A stretch of DNA of 64,000 bases, taken from positions 868,001 through 932,000 of the forward strand of contig NZ_CP173660.1 in the NCBI RefSeq assembly GCF_045038405.1, in the 5' to 3' direction. The stretch's first letter is position 1; each line of letters opens with the position of its first letter. The position numbers and the translations under genes are program-made. Source of the DNA: Sellimonas caecigallum (lineage in GTDB: Bacteria; Bacillota; Clostridia; Lachnospirales; Lachnospiraceae). Below the pieces are notes generated by a model. That model was not told the DNA's origin, did no database searches, and saw only the letters and a program-made list of their open reading frames with translations. Of the stretch, positions 1-7,915 are shown piece after piece.

Positions 1-155
1 GCAAGTACATGGAAGCGCAGCACTTCGTCTGCCATATGTTCCTGTGTTTCCTGCACTTTTGTTTCCACCGCCCTGACTCTTACGACCCCTCCTGTAAGAA
101 GAAGCCCTGCCAAAACCGCCAGTATGATCCTGATATATTTCCCCGGTATATTCAT
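1..155 (-). CDS. spoIIR: Stage II sporulation protein R, N-terminal part (runs off the left edge)
   Basis: SpoIIR is the forespore-made signal that triggers SpoIIGA to process pro-sigma-E in the mother cell. About 51 codons are visible. An N-terminal hydrophobic segment (roughly residues 8-22) fits export. It is followed by the family's hallmark block around residues 40-51, which reads ADEVLRFHVLA; SpoIIR proteins carry a RFHVxANSDS-type motif here. The start is the ATG at 153-155, preceded by GGGAGG about ten bases upstream. The C-terminal three quarters lie outside the window. A nearby SPOCS/LysM spore protein supports a spore former. Identification rests on the short N-terminus only. Confidence 0.85.
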   Translation of the reverse strand, partial: MNIPGKYIRIILAVLAGLLLTGGVVRVRAVETKVQETQEHMADEVLRFHVL

Positions 156-166
156 TGTGTATGTAC

Positions 167-194
167 CTCCCGTCTGTTCTTTCTCTAACGGGAG
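167..194 (-). promoter_or_regulatory. Hairpin covering the spoIIR ribosome-binding site
   Basis: On the minus strand a 7-bp perfect inverted repeat, CTCCCGT with ACGGGAG and a 14-base loop, sits just before spoIIR. The downstream arm contains the GGGAG of the Shine-Dalgarno sequence. No U-tract follows, so it does not look like a terminator for the upstream GntR gene. Sequestration of the ribosome site is inferred. Confidence 0.4.
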
Positions 195-204
195 TATTGC
201 CACA

Positions 205-906
205 TCATTCTTCTTTATTCTGTTTTTCCTGATTTTTGTTTGCTCTGATCGTCTCCAGCACAGCCTCCGCCTGCTTGTCAATGTGGCGTCCGATGACTTC
301 TGCCGCTTTTTGCGTTTCTCTGGCCCGAAGAAAACCGATCAATTCTTTGTGTTCCATCGAGATCTGTTCGTGGAACCCCCGGTGCTTCAAGTATTCCACA
401 CGAAACCGATACATTTGTTCACTCAGGTTGTTGAGAAGCTGGATCAGCCGTCTGTTGTCCGTGGACTGGTACACGATGTCGTGAAAATGAACATCCGCCT
501 CCGCCAGTTTTGTCACATCTTCGGACACAAGGCAGGCGTCGAATTCTTCCGCTGCACGTTCCAGATCCGAAAGCGCCTCTTCTGTCATCCGCTGGCATCC
601 GAGCTGTACAGCCAGCACTTCCAGCGCCCTTCGTACTTCCAGAACGTCCCTCATGTTCTTTTCCGTTATCTCTGCCACCTCCGCTCCCCGTCTTGGGATC
701 ATGAGCACGAGTCCTTCCAGTTCCAGTTTACGTATAGCTTCCCGGATAGGGGTCCTGCTTACCCCAAGTTTGTTTGCGAGCTGTATCTCCATAAGTCTCT
801 CGCCAGGTTTCAGTTCTCCTCTGAGGATGGCCTGGCGCAGTGTGTTAAATACGACATCGCGAAGTGGTAGGTATTCGTTCATCTGTGCTCCAAAATCTGC
901 TTCCAT
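205..906 (-). CDS. GntR-family transcriptional regulator, FCD (FadR) subfamily
   Basis: A 233-residue DNA-binding repressor or activator. Residues about 10-75 form the winged helix-turn-helix, including LGVSRTPIREAIRKLELEGL. Residues about 85-215 form the all-helical FCD ligand domain. Candidate metal-binding His/Asp residues are visible in VHFHDIVYQ, MEHKEL and RHIDKQ. FCD regulators usually sense small carboxylates or sugar acids, but the ligand cannot be told here. Its ATG shares one base with the ispE stop (TGATG), so the two are probably translationally coupled. The partnership with ispE is unusual and may only be positional. Confidence 0.9.
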   Translation of the reverse strand: MEADFGAQMNEYLPLRDVVFNTLRQAILRGELKPGERLMEIQLANKLGVSRTPIREAIRKLELEGLVLMIPRRGAEVAEITEKNMRDVLEVRRALEVLAVQLGCQRMTEEALSDLERAAEEFDACLVSEDVTKLAEADVHFHDIVYQSTDNRRLIQLLNNLSEQMYRFRVEYLKHRGFHEQISMEHKELIGFLRARETQKAAEVIGRHIDKQAEAVLETIRANKNQEKQNKEE

Positions 907-1793
907 CAGTCATTCCTCCTGTTCCTTCGTACATTGTGGATGGTTGTAGTATAGACTTGTCTGGCTAGTCCTGCCTGCCGGATCCTTTCTCCTGCTTTTC
1001 TCGCCGCGCTTCGTTCTTTAAAAAGACCGAACACCGTCGGACCGCTGCCGCTCATCATGGCATTCATCGCCCCCGCCTGTTTCATTTCTCCCTTGATCCG
1101 GGAAATAACCGGGCACAGCTCTTCTGTGACTGTCTCCAGTACATTTCCAAGCTTGTCCGCCACAGCTTTCACATTTTGCTCTTCCAGCCCCCGGATAATG
1201 CCGTCGATATCCGGGTGTGCCGTAATCTCCCGGGAATCCAGTTTTTCATAAATAGTCTTTGTGCAAATGCTTACAGGTGGTTTTGCGATCAGGACATGGC
1301 ACTTCGGCATAGGCGGGAGCGGCGTTAAAATTTCTCCGATCCCTTCCGCCAGAACTGTCCCGCGCATCAGACAATACGGTACGTCCGCGCCAAGGAGAAC
1401 ACCCCTTTTTTTCAGTTCTTCCATATTAAGCTGGAATCCAAACAGACGGTTCATTCCAAAGAGCACCGCAGCCGCATCGGCGCTTCCGCCGGCCATCCCT
1501 GCCGCCACCGGAATGTGCTTTTTCAGGCAGATCTTTACCCCACCTTCCGGCCGGAATTCGTCCAGCAAAAGCCTGGCCGCCTTGTACGCGATGTTTGACT
1601 CATCTGTAGGCAGAAACGTAAGATTCGTGGACACCTGGATCTTTGGCTCTTCTGTCTTTTCGATCGTCACTTCATCGTAAAGATATACTGTCTGCATGAC
1701 CATCCTGACATCGTGATACCCATTTTCTCTTCTCCCGAGCACATCCAATCCCAAGTTGATTTTTCCCAAAGCTTTTAACTGAATCCGTTCCAT
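906..1793 (-). CDS. ispE: 4-diphosphocytidyl-2-C-methyl-D-erythritol kinase
   Basis: This enzyme phosphorylates CDP-methylerythritol in the MEP isoprenoid pathway in the cytoplasm. The 295-residue length is normal for the family. GHMP-kinase motif 1 is KINLGLDV near residue 11. The glycine-rich ATP loop PVAAGMAGGSADAA lies at about residues 95-108. The C-terminal motif MMSGSGPTVFGLF is near residue 250. Clostridia usually make isoprenoids by this route. The stop overlaps the start of the downstream GntR gene. Nothing is missing. Confidence 0.95.
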   Translation of the reverse strand: MERIQLKALGKINLGLDVLGRRENGYHDVRMVMQTVYLYDEVTIEKTEEPKIQVSTNLTFLPTDESNIAYKAARLLLDEFRPEGGVKICLKKHIPVAAGMAGGSADAAAVLFGMNRLFGFQLNMEELKKRGVLLGADVPYCLMRGTVLAEGIGEILTPLPPMPKCHVLIAKPPVSICTKTIYEKLDSREITAHPDIDGIIRGLEEQNVKAVADKLGNVLETVTEELCPVISRIKGEMKQAGAMNAMMSGSGPTVFGLFKERSAARKAGERIRQAGLARQVYTTTIHNVRRNRRND

Positions 1794-1833
1794 CGAATCT
1801 CTCCTTTATCCATCCGTGTGCGTATTGAAACGA

Positions 1834-1880
1834 TACCGGAAGGTTCTCTTTCTGCCACCGAAAAAGGGAATCTTCCGGTA
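1834..1880 (-). promoter_or_regulatory. Long inverted repeat in the ispE leader
   Basis: A 9-bp perfect inverted repeat, TACCGGAAG at 1834-1842 and CTTCCGGTA at 1872-1880, lies between the spore-protein gene and ispE, both on the minus strand. It lacks a clear U-run on either side. It could end transcription of the upstream gene weakly or fold in the ispE 5' leader. Function unknown. Confidence 0.35.
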
Positions 1881-1901
1881 TGTATTTTGTATACATTACG
1901 C

Positions 1902-3458
1902 TTATAGTATACTCATATTTTCCCTAAAAATCAATATCCGTTCTCCCGCTTTTAACTCCTCATCCTTCAGACCGTTTACCTCCCGGATACTTTCTTCTGT
2001 CGTCCCGTATCTCTTTGCCAGATCAAAAAGGTCTTCCCCTTCTTTTACGATGTATCCGACAATGCCCGGCCGTCCTTCTATGTCTTCCATAGACTTCGGT
2101 ACAGCCTCCGCATTCACAATGAGATTCACTTCTTCCGGTTTTCTCACAAACGCACGAAATGCAGCGGATGCTTTTACTTCCGCTTTTCCTCCTCCGAGAA
2201 GGCTTACTGTGATCTGTTCCGGATATCCGTCTACGAAGCACCGGATATGAGGGCCGATCTCCGGGCATTCCAAGAGACAGGAGAATGGCACCATGCCCTG
2301 CCATGTGTCAAATGGAATGCTGTCATCCGGCTTTACATACAAAAAGCAGATATGAAGAATCCCTTCTACCCGGATCCCCTTTTCCTCGGCTTCCGTCCGG
2401 ACAATTTCCATGGTTCCCCCGGTATGACAGATTTGAAAAATATTGTCTTTGAGCTCCGGCAGGGAAAGCGTCTCATGGATGGAACACTTCAGATGATTCT
2501 GCATGACCACCTGCTCATACTCTTCCTTCTTTGTGTCCATTGTAATATCCTGTGTCAGAGAGTACATATCCCTCAAAAATTCCTGTTCTCTCTCCTCATA
2601 CACTGCCGCCCGTACTTCCAGAGTCACTTCCATACCAATGGCTCTCATTTCCCCGTCTTCATCGAGCCTTGGCTCCGCCGTCTCGTCGGTAAATTTTGTA
2701 TAAATCTGGTGGAACATTGTCTCATCTGCTCCAGGGCAAGGAATCCTTCCCTCGTAACTTACCGTTTCCTCAATCCAGTTCAGCGTCTCATCCGGAGTCT
2801 CGTAGAAGCAAAAAACCAGAAGTTCCCCTGATGCGATAAGGCCGTCCTGGACAAGTTTTGTATCCAGCCTTTGAGGCTTGATATCCGTCCAGAGCAGCGA
2901 TGCGATATTGTCTTTCCCCTTCGGGAGTTTCAGTTCTTCTTTGATGCGGTATGTATCCCGGATCACATTCTGAACCGTAAGGATCTTCCTTGATTCCTTC
3001 TTCTTCATGCTGTCCGCAATCCCTTCCACATCTTCTGTGATCTCCCTGTTTTCCCGTTCCTCCGGGACAAGTACAAGTTCAGCCATGGTCCTGATGTTGA
3101 GTTTTCTTGAGTGGATCATCGTCACTGTTACATCCGTGCGGCTGCTCCTCGGCACCCACTCTCCCTTTTCTTCCTCCGAGTAGACCATCTCCTCAAACGG
3201 TATCTGACCCGACAGCTCAGCAATCTTTTCATCTGCTTCGTCCGTAACATACAAAATGCGGAAAAGCAATTTCCCCTGTACTTTTATATATTTGTCCGCC
3301 CGCTTGATCTCCTCCGGCTTCAGTTCTCCTTCCGACAACATGATTTTCCGGATATCTTTGCGATTGTCCGGTACATTATAGTCACTGTCTATGAGAAACT
3401 GATCCACTACCGGCTTCCCGCTCCACTGTGTCTGTACCTGTCTTTTTATCAGCTCCAT
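1902..3458 (-). CDS. SPOCS (DUF3794) and LysM domain spore-envelope protein
   Basis: A 518-residue protein with repeated SPOCS/DUF3794 units through the first 450 or so residues and one LysM domain at the C-terminus. The LysM domain begins near GYIVKEGEDLFDLAKRYG and ends ELKAGERILIF. This layout is that of SipL of Clostridioides difficile, which binds SpoIVA and helps encase the forespore by the coat. LysM would contact peptidoglycan, SipL or SpoIVA surfaces. I chose the ATG at 3456-3458 (MELIKRQVQTQ) because AGGAGG lies eight bases upstream; in-frame codons further up lack a site. A lipoprotein gene sits 10 bp upstream on the same strand. SipL orthology is likely but not proven. Confidence 0.8.
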   Translation of the reverse strand: MELIKRQVQTQWSGKPVVDQFLIDSDYNVPDNRKDIRKIMLSEGELKPEEIKRADKYIKVQGKLLFRILYVTDEADEKIAELSGQIPFEEMVYSEEEKGEWVPRSSRTDVTVTMIHSRKLNIRTMAELVLVPEERENREITEDVEGIADSMKKKESRKILTVQNVIRDTYRIKEELKLPKGKDNIASLLWTDIKPQRLDTKLVQDGLIASGELLVFCFYETPDETLNWIEETVSYEGRIPCPGADETMFHQIYTKFTDETAEPRLDEDGEMRAIGMEVTLEVRAAVYEEREQEFLRDMYSLTQDITMDTKKEEYEQVVMQNHLKCSIHETLSLPELKDNIFQICHTGGTMEIVRTEAEEKGIRVEGILHICFLYVKPDDSIPFDTWQGMVPFSCLLECPEIGPHIRCFVDGYPEQITVSLLGGGKAEVKASAAFRAFVRKPEEVNLIVNAEAVPKSMEDIEGRPGIVGYIVKEGEDLFDLAKRYGTTEESIREVNGLKDEELKAGERILIFRENMSIL

Positions 3459-3468
3459 GAACGCCCTC

Positions 3469-3891
3469 CTATTCTTCGAATACGACCTGCTTGTCATAAT
3501 AGTCCAGTTTGACTGCCACATATGGGTATGTCTTCTTTTCTGTCACTTTTTCTTTTTCCCCGGGTCCTTCCAGTACGGTCCGTATATGTACGGCCTTCCC
3601 CGTCTCATATACATCTGTTACCTGGATACTGTAGCCGCTCGTCTTCTGTTCCCCGTATCCTCTTGCAATATACATTTTCCCTTTGTCCGTATATGTGATT
3701 CGGAACGGATTTGCTTTTTTTTCATCGATGGTCTCTTTTAGCTCCTCAGGAAGTTCTTCTTTCCTTATTACAGTAAATTCGAGATCCTGGCGCTTCCCCT
3801 CTGCAAGATCCGTGACGGAACATCCGGAGACTACAATACAGCAGAAAAAGGTTACCACCATTGTCTGGATTTTCCGTTTCTTTCTGGACAT
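3469..3891 (-). CDS. PrcB-like lipoprotein
   Basis: About 140 residues. A basic start (MSRKKRKIQ), a hydrophobic stretch and the lipobox VVSGC near residue 25 predict a membrane-anchored lipoprotein. The mature part resembles the PrcB C-terminal domain: KGKMYIARGYGEQKTSGYS, then a beta-rich tail ending VKLDYYDKQVVF. PrcB-type domains occur in protease-associated and poorly characterised surface proteins. The start at 3889-3891 follows an AAAGGG site. It precedes the SPOCS/LysM gene by 10 bp, so co-transcription and a spore-surface role are plausible inferences. Confidence 0.65.
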   Translation of the reverse strand: MSRKKRKIQTMVVTFFCCIVVSGCSVTDLAEGKRQDLEFTVIRKEELPEELKETIDEKKANPFRITYTDKGKMYIARGYGEQKTSGYSIQVTDVYETGKAVHIRTVLEGPGEKEKVTEKKTYPYVAVKLDYYDKQVVFEE

Positions 3892-3983
3892 AAACAGCAC
3901 CCTTTCGTTTCTCTTTATCATCATACACAGCTCTTCCGTGAAAAATGACAAATACTGATTTCTTTTCTCTGTTTTTTATAGTA

Positions 3984-3989
3984 TAATTG
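3984..3989 (+). promoter_or_regulatory. Candidate -10 box for plsC
   Basis: TATAAT lies 72 bases before the plsC ATG, in AT-rich DNA. The matching -35 (about 3961-3966, TTTCTT) is poor, so the call rests on the -10 alone. Confidence 0.35.
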
Positions 3990-4060
3990 GAAAGAATACT
4001 TATCAAAAGGCAAATTCGTCTGCCATATATGATTATCAATTACAGAAAGGGCTGCACGCT

Positions 4061-4798
4061 ATGTTTCGATTTCTATGTATCGTCCTGTTTCTTGTCGTAT
4101 ACCTGATTCTATCCATTCCTGTCTTCTTTGTGGAATGGCTCATAGGGAAGCAAGACAGAGACAAACGGGACCTGTCATCCCTCCGGATCGTCCAGTGGGG
4201 ATTTCGATGTATCCTGAAGATTACCGGTGTTTCCGTAACTGTCATAGGGGAAGAAAATGTACCCGAAAACGAACCGGTACTTTTCATCGGGAACCACCGA
4301 AGTTTCTTTGATATTCTTCTCACATACACGCGGTGCCGCAGCAAAACGGGATATGTGGCAAAAAAAGAAATGGAAAAAATCCCTCTTCTCTCCACATGGA
4401 TGAAGTTTCTCTACTGTCTGTTTCTGGACCGCCACGACCCGAAAGAAGGGATGAAGACGATCCTCAAGGCCATCGAGTATGTAAAAAATGGGATCAGCAT
4501 CTGCATCTTCCCGGAAGGAACAAGAAATAAAGGCGAGGAACTTACTCTTCTTCCTTTTAAAGAAGGTTCTTTTAAAATTGCAGATAAAACAGGATGTGCC
4601 GTTGTTCCTATCAGTCTCAACAACACGGCCGCCATATTCGAAAATCAATTTCCACGTATCCGGAAAACCCATGTGGTCATCGAGTATGGGAAACCTGTTT
4701 ATCCAAAAGACCTGGACAGGGAGACGAGAAAGCATCTCGCGCCTTACTTCCAGAATATCGTACAGGAAACGATCACTCGGAATGCCAAACTTGTATAA
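4061..4798 (+). CDS. plsC: 1-acyl-sn-glycerol-3-phosphate acyltransferase
   Basis: Adds the second acyl chain to lysophosphatidic acid, making phosphatidic acid for membrane lipids. The 245-residue protein has an N-terminal membrane helix (about residues 3-27). The catalytic HX4D motif is NHRSFFD, with His79 and Asp84. The substrate-binding block FPEGTRNKG is at about residues 150-158. Both are typical of the LPLAT family. The start is preceded by AGAAAGGG. It stands alone and ends at a bidirectional terminator shared with the convergent HPr-like gene. Confidence 0.92.
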   Translation: MFRFLCIVLFLVVYLILSIPVFFVEWLIGKQDRDKRDLSSLRIVQWGFRCILKITGVSVTVIGEENVPENEPVLFIGNHRSFFDILLTYTRCRSKTGYVAKKEMEKIPLLSTWMKFLYCLFLDRHDPKEGMKTILKAIEYVKNGISICIFPEGTRNKGEELTLLPFKEGSFKIADKTGCAVVPISLNNTAAIFENQFPRIRKTHVVIEYGKPVYPKDLDRETRKHLAPYFQNIVQETITRNAKLV

Positions 4799-4815
4799 CA
4801 TTCCATTGAAGCTGC

Positions 4816-4851
4816 AAAGGGACCGTGACAAACAGTCACAGTCCCTTTTTG
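4816..4851. terminator. Bidirectional rho-independent terminator between plsC and the HPr-like gene
   Basis: A stem AAAGGGAC/GTCCCTTT extended by GTGAC/GTCAC closes a short loop and is followed by TTTTT in the plus direction. Convergent genes on both sides could use it. Confidence 0.8.
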
Positions 4852-4886
4852 TATCTTATTTCATTTTATTTGATCTGACTTTTCTT

Positions 4887-5141
4887 TTACTTACATGCCA
4901 GAAAATCTTCCACCGCTTTAACTGACGCGGCCTCATCTTCTCCTTCGGCCACAATCTCTACTTCTGTCCCTTCTGAAAGCCCAAATGCCATCACTCCCAT
5001 CATACTTTTCGCATTTACCTGTTTGCTTCCGCTTTTTAGTAATATCCTGCTTTGAAACTGGCATGCAATACGAACCAGTTCCGTGATGGGATTGTCGTAT
5101 ACCTTTCCAAGATCCCCGGCTGTCGCTTTGCTTGTGGTCAT
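4887..5141 (-). CDS. HPr-like phosphocarrier family protein lacking the catalytic histidine (Crh-like)
   Basis: An 84-residue HPr-fold protein. Aligned without gaps from its start to Bacillus HPr, the regulatory serine is exact: VNAKSMMGVM places Ser46. The phosphotransfer histidine at position 15 is a tyrosine (GKVYDNPIT instead of GIHARPAT), and Arg17 is Asn. Pro18 and Thr20 remain. It should not carry phosphate from Enzyme I to sugar permeases, but could still be a target of HPr kinase at Ser46, like Bacillus Crh (Gln15), which works in CcpA catabolite repression. The AGGAGG ribosome site is clear. It is monocistronic. The functional role is inferred. Confidence 0.85.
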   Translation of the reverse strand: MTTSKATAGDLGKVYDNPITELVRIACQFQSRILLKSGSKQVNAKSMMGVMAFGLSEGTEVEIVAEGEDEAASVKAVEDFLACK

Positions 5142-5269
5142 ATTGTTGTCCTCCTTTCACGCAAAAATTACCCTGTATGTTATTTAAAAATTATTATATA
5201 CCGGTTGTATTTTGATTTCAATTTAAACTTGGCAGATTTCATGTTTTTCTTTCCCTTTACAAAAATGAG

Positions 5270-5278
5270 TGCTATAAT
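5270..5278 (+). promoter_or_regulatory. Extended -10 promoter of pncB
   Basis: TGCTATAAT is a TGn-extended -10, 75 bases before the pncB ATG. The -35 position is weak (TTTCCC), as is common for extended -10 promoters. The leader holds a small CTATCC/GGATAG inverted repeat of unknown role. Confidence 0.55.
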
Positions 5279-5352
5279 GTTTGGAGTATTATGCAGATTT
5301 TCGCTATCCGTCGTCTTTTCTTTGGATAGGGGAACAAAAAGGAGTGTGGCCA

Positions 5353-6813
5353 ATGTTTGAAAGAAATTTGACATTGTTGACAGATTTATATGAACTTACT
5401 ATGATGCAGGGATATTTTAAGGAGCAGGATCATGACAAAGTGGTCGTGTTCGATGTTTTTTATCGTTCTAACCCGTGCAACAACGGCTATTCCATCGCTG
5501 CCGGACTGGAGCAGGTCATCGATTATATCAAAGGACTTCATTTTTCTTACGAAGCAGTCGACTATCTGAGAGGACTTCACATCTTCGATGAGGATTTTCT
5601 TCATTATCTGAGCGGATATCACTTCAGCGGGGATATTTACGCGATTCCGGAAGGGAGCGTGATTTTCCCGCGGGAACCTCTCATCAAAGTCATCGCTCCT
5701 ATCATGGAGGCACAGCTAATCGAGACCGCACTTTTGAACATCATCAACCACCAGTCTCTCATTGCCACAAAGACGGCGCGTGTCGTGTATGCAGCATCCG
5801 GCGGCGGTATTATGGAATTCGGTCTCCGCAGAGCTCAGGGCCCGGACGCAGGGCTTTACGGGGCAAGAGCTGCGATGATCGGAGGGTGTGTAGGCACATC
5901 AAACGTCCTTGCCGGACAGCTTTTTGACGTTCCGGTCATGGGGACACATGCTCACAGCTGGATCATGAGTTTTCCGGACGAGTACCATGCTTTTAAGGCC
6001 TATGCAAATCTTTATCCGGACGCATGTACCCTCCTTGTAGATACGTACGACACTCTCAAATCCGGTGTGCCAAATGCCATCCGCGTGTTCCGTGAAATGA
6101 AAGAATCCGGTATTCCTCTTAAAAATTATGGTATCCGCCTTGACAGCGGGGATCTTGCTTACCTTTCCAAAAAGGCTCGAAAGATGTTGGATGAGGCCGG
6201 TTTCCCGGATGCAAAGATTGCCGCCTCCAATGACCTTGATGAATACCTGATCCATGATCTGAAACAGCAGGGCGCAGCTATCGATGTGTGGGGTGTGGGA
6301 ACACACCTGATCACATCCAAGGACTGCCCTTCTTTTGGCGGAGTATATAAACTTGCTGCCATGCAGGATGAGACCGGCACTTTTATCCCGAAAATCAAGC
6401 TTTCCGAAAACACGGAAAAAATCACAAATCCAGGTAACAAAACGATCTTCCGAATCTATGACAAAGAATCCGGAAAAATTCGTGCAGATCTCATCTGTTT
6501 TGCCGACGAGAAATTCGACGAAAGCAAAGATCTCCTGATCTTCGATCCTATCGAAACATGGAAGAAGACAAAGCTCAAAGGCGGCACTTACACGATGCGT
6601 GAAATGCTAGTGCCGGTATTTATCCGGGGCGAATGTGTATATCAGTCTCCTACTGTGATGGAGATCGCAGAATATTGTAAAAAAGAGAAAGAAACTTTGT
6701 GGGATGAGACAAAACGTCTTTTCTATCCGCATAAAGTGTATGTAGATTTATCCGATAAATTGTACGCGGTCAAAAAACAGCTTCTTGACAAAATGAGCGT
6801 AAATGAAGAATAA
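5353..6813 (+). CDS. pncB: Nicotinate phosphoribosyltransferase
   Basis: Converts nicotinate plus PRPP to nicotinate mononucleotide, salvaging NAD precursors. The protein has 486 residues from the ATG at 5353, which follows AAGGAG; the reading frame is open 24 codons further up but without a site. The N-terminus (NLTLLTDLYELTMMQGYF) is diagnostic of the PncB family. The middle holds FGLRRAQGPDAG and GTHAHSW, and the C-terminal half holds the phosphoribosyl-binding RLDSGDL. It is the first gene of a plus-strand group with ddl and murF, only 10 bp ahead of ddl. Confidence 0.95.
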   Translation: MFERNLTLLTDLYELTMMQGYFKEQDHDKVVVFDVFYRSNPCNNGYSIAAGLEQVIDYIKGLHFSYEAVDYLRGLHIFDEDFLHYLSGYHFSGDIYAIPEGSVIFPREPLIKVIAPIMEAQLIETALLNIINHQSLIATKTARVVYAASGGGIMEFGLRRAQGPDAGLYGARAAMIGGCVGTSNVLAGQLFDVPVMGTHAHSWIMSFPDEYHAFKAYANLYPDACTLLVDTYDTLKSGVPNAIRVFREMKESGIPLKNYGIRLDSGDLAYLSKKARKMLDEAGFPDAKIAASNDLDEYLIHDLKQQGAAIDVWGVGTHLITSKDCPSFGGVYKLAAMQDETGTFIPKIKLSENTEKITNPGNKTIFRIYDKESGKIRADLICFADEKFDESKDLLIFDPIETWKKTKLKGGTYTMREMLVPVFIRGECVYQSPTVMEIAEYCKKEKETLWDETKRLFYPHKVYVDLSDKLYAVKKQLLDKMSVNEE

Positions 6814-6823
6814 GGAGGTTTCT

Positions 6824-7882
6824 ATGAAAATTGTAGTATTAGCAGGCGGACTTAGTACAGAGAGGGATGTCTCCCTTTCTTCCGGCGCCGGCATTTGCCG
6901 CACGCTTTTGGAAAGAGGACATCAGGCAATCCTTCTGGATCCATTCCTTGGACTCCCGGATGCACCGCAGAACCTGGAGGAGGTATTTTCCATCCCGGAC
7001 GCCGGACTTTCTATTGCCTCCGGCATCAAATCCACAGAACCAGATCTCGATGCCGTACGCGCCTCAAGGGAAGACAAATCGGATTGTTTTCTTGGCGCCA
7101 ATGTGATCGATATCTGCCGCCTTTCCGACATTGTATTTATGGGACTTCATGGAGATGTGGGGGAAAACGGAAAACTTCAGGCTGCCTTTGATATTCTGGG
7201 AATCCGCTACACTGGCCCAAGTTCTCTCGGATGTGCCCTTTCAATGGACAAAGAAATCACAAAAGTCATTTTTGAAGCGAACCAGATCCCGACTCCTCAC
7301 GGCACATGGATGAAACGAGGCTTGGCAGACCACTCTCTGGCATCTTGCGGACTTTCCCTCCCTCTTGTTGTAAAACCATGTTCCGGCGGCTCCAGCATCG
7401 GTGTTTATATCGTCCACACGGAAGAGGAGTTTGACCGTGCCGTAACGGAGTCCTTCCGGTACGAGGATGAGATCATCGTCGAAGAATACATCAAAGGACG
7501 AGAACTCGCCTGCGGAGTCATCGACGGCAAAGCTCTTCCGGTCATCGAAATCTGTCCAAAAAATGGATGGTTTGATTACGCCAACAAATACCAGGACGGA
7601 TACACAGAGGAAATCTGTCCTGCCAGAATCCCGGAGGAAATCGCTGACCGCATCCAGAAAGCAGCCGAAGCGGCCTTCCGCGCACTGAAGCTTGATGTGT
7701 ACGCCCGTGCCGATTTTCTTTTGACAGAATCCGGCGAAATCTATTGTCTGGAATATAACAGTCTGCCTGGTATGACGGCTGCAAGTCTTCTTCCAAAAGA
7801 AGCGCAGGCTGCAGGAATTGAGTTCGGAGATCTGTGCGAACTCATTATCGAGAAATCTATGGATGCCAGATATCGTGGATAA
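6824..7882 (+). CDS. ddl: D-alanine--D-alanine ligase
   Basis: An ATP-grasp enzyme that joins two D-alanines for the peptidoglycan stem peptide. I use the ATG at 6824 (MKIVVLAGGLSTERDVSLSSG), because TAAGGAGG overlaps the pncB stop and sits at ideal distance; an earlier ATG at 6803 lies inside pncB. Motifs: N-terminal LAGGLSTERDVSLSSG, ATP-binding PLVVKPCSGGSSIGV, and C-terminal EYNSLPGMT. The length (352) is normal. It is followed by murF, the enzyme that uses the dipeptide, so the order reflects pathway logic. Confidence 0.93.
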   Translation: MKIVVLAGGLSTERDVSLSSGAGICRTLLERGHQAILLDPFLGLPDAPQNLEEVFSIPDAGLSIASGIKSTEPDLDAVRASREDKSDCFLGANVIDICRLSDIVFMGLHGDVGENGKLQAAFDILGIRYTGPSSLGCALSMDKEITKVIFEANQIPTPHGTWMKRGLADHSLASCGLSLPLVVKPCSGGSSIGVYIVHTEEEFDRAVTESFRYEDEIIVEEYIKGRELACGVIDGKALPVIEICPKNGWFDYANKYQDGYTEEICPARIPEEIADRIQKAAEAAFRALKLDVYARADFLLTESGEIYCLEYNSLPGMTAASLLPKEAQAAGIEFGDLCELIIEKSMDARYRG

Positions 7883-7915
7883 GCAGATTGATACGAAAGA
7901 ATGGAGGAATGAACT

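Noticed and set aside
4175..4831. 218-codon open frame opposite plsC
   Set aside because: It is the complement of a well-supported acyltransferase and has no ribosome site or motif.
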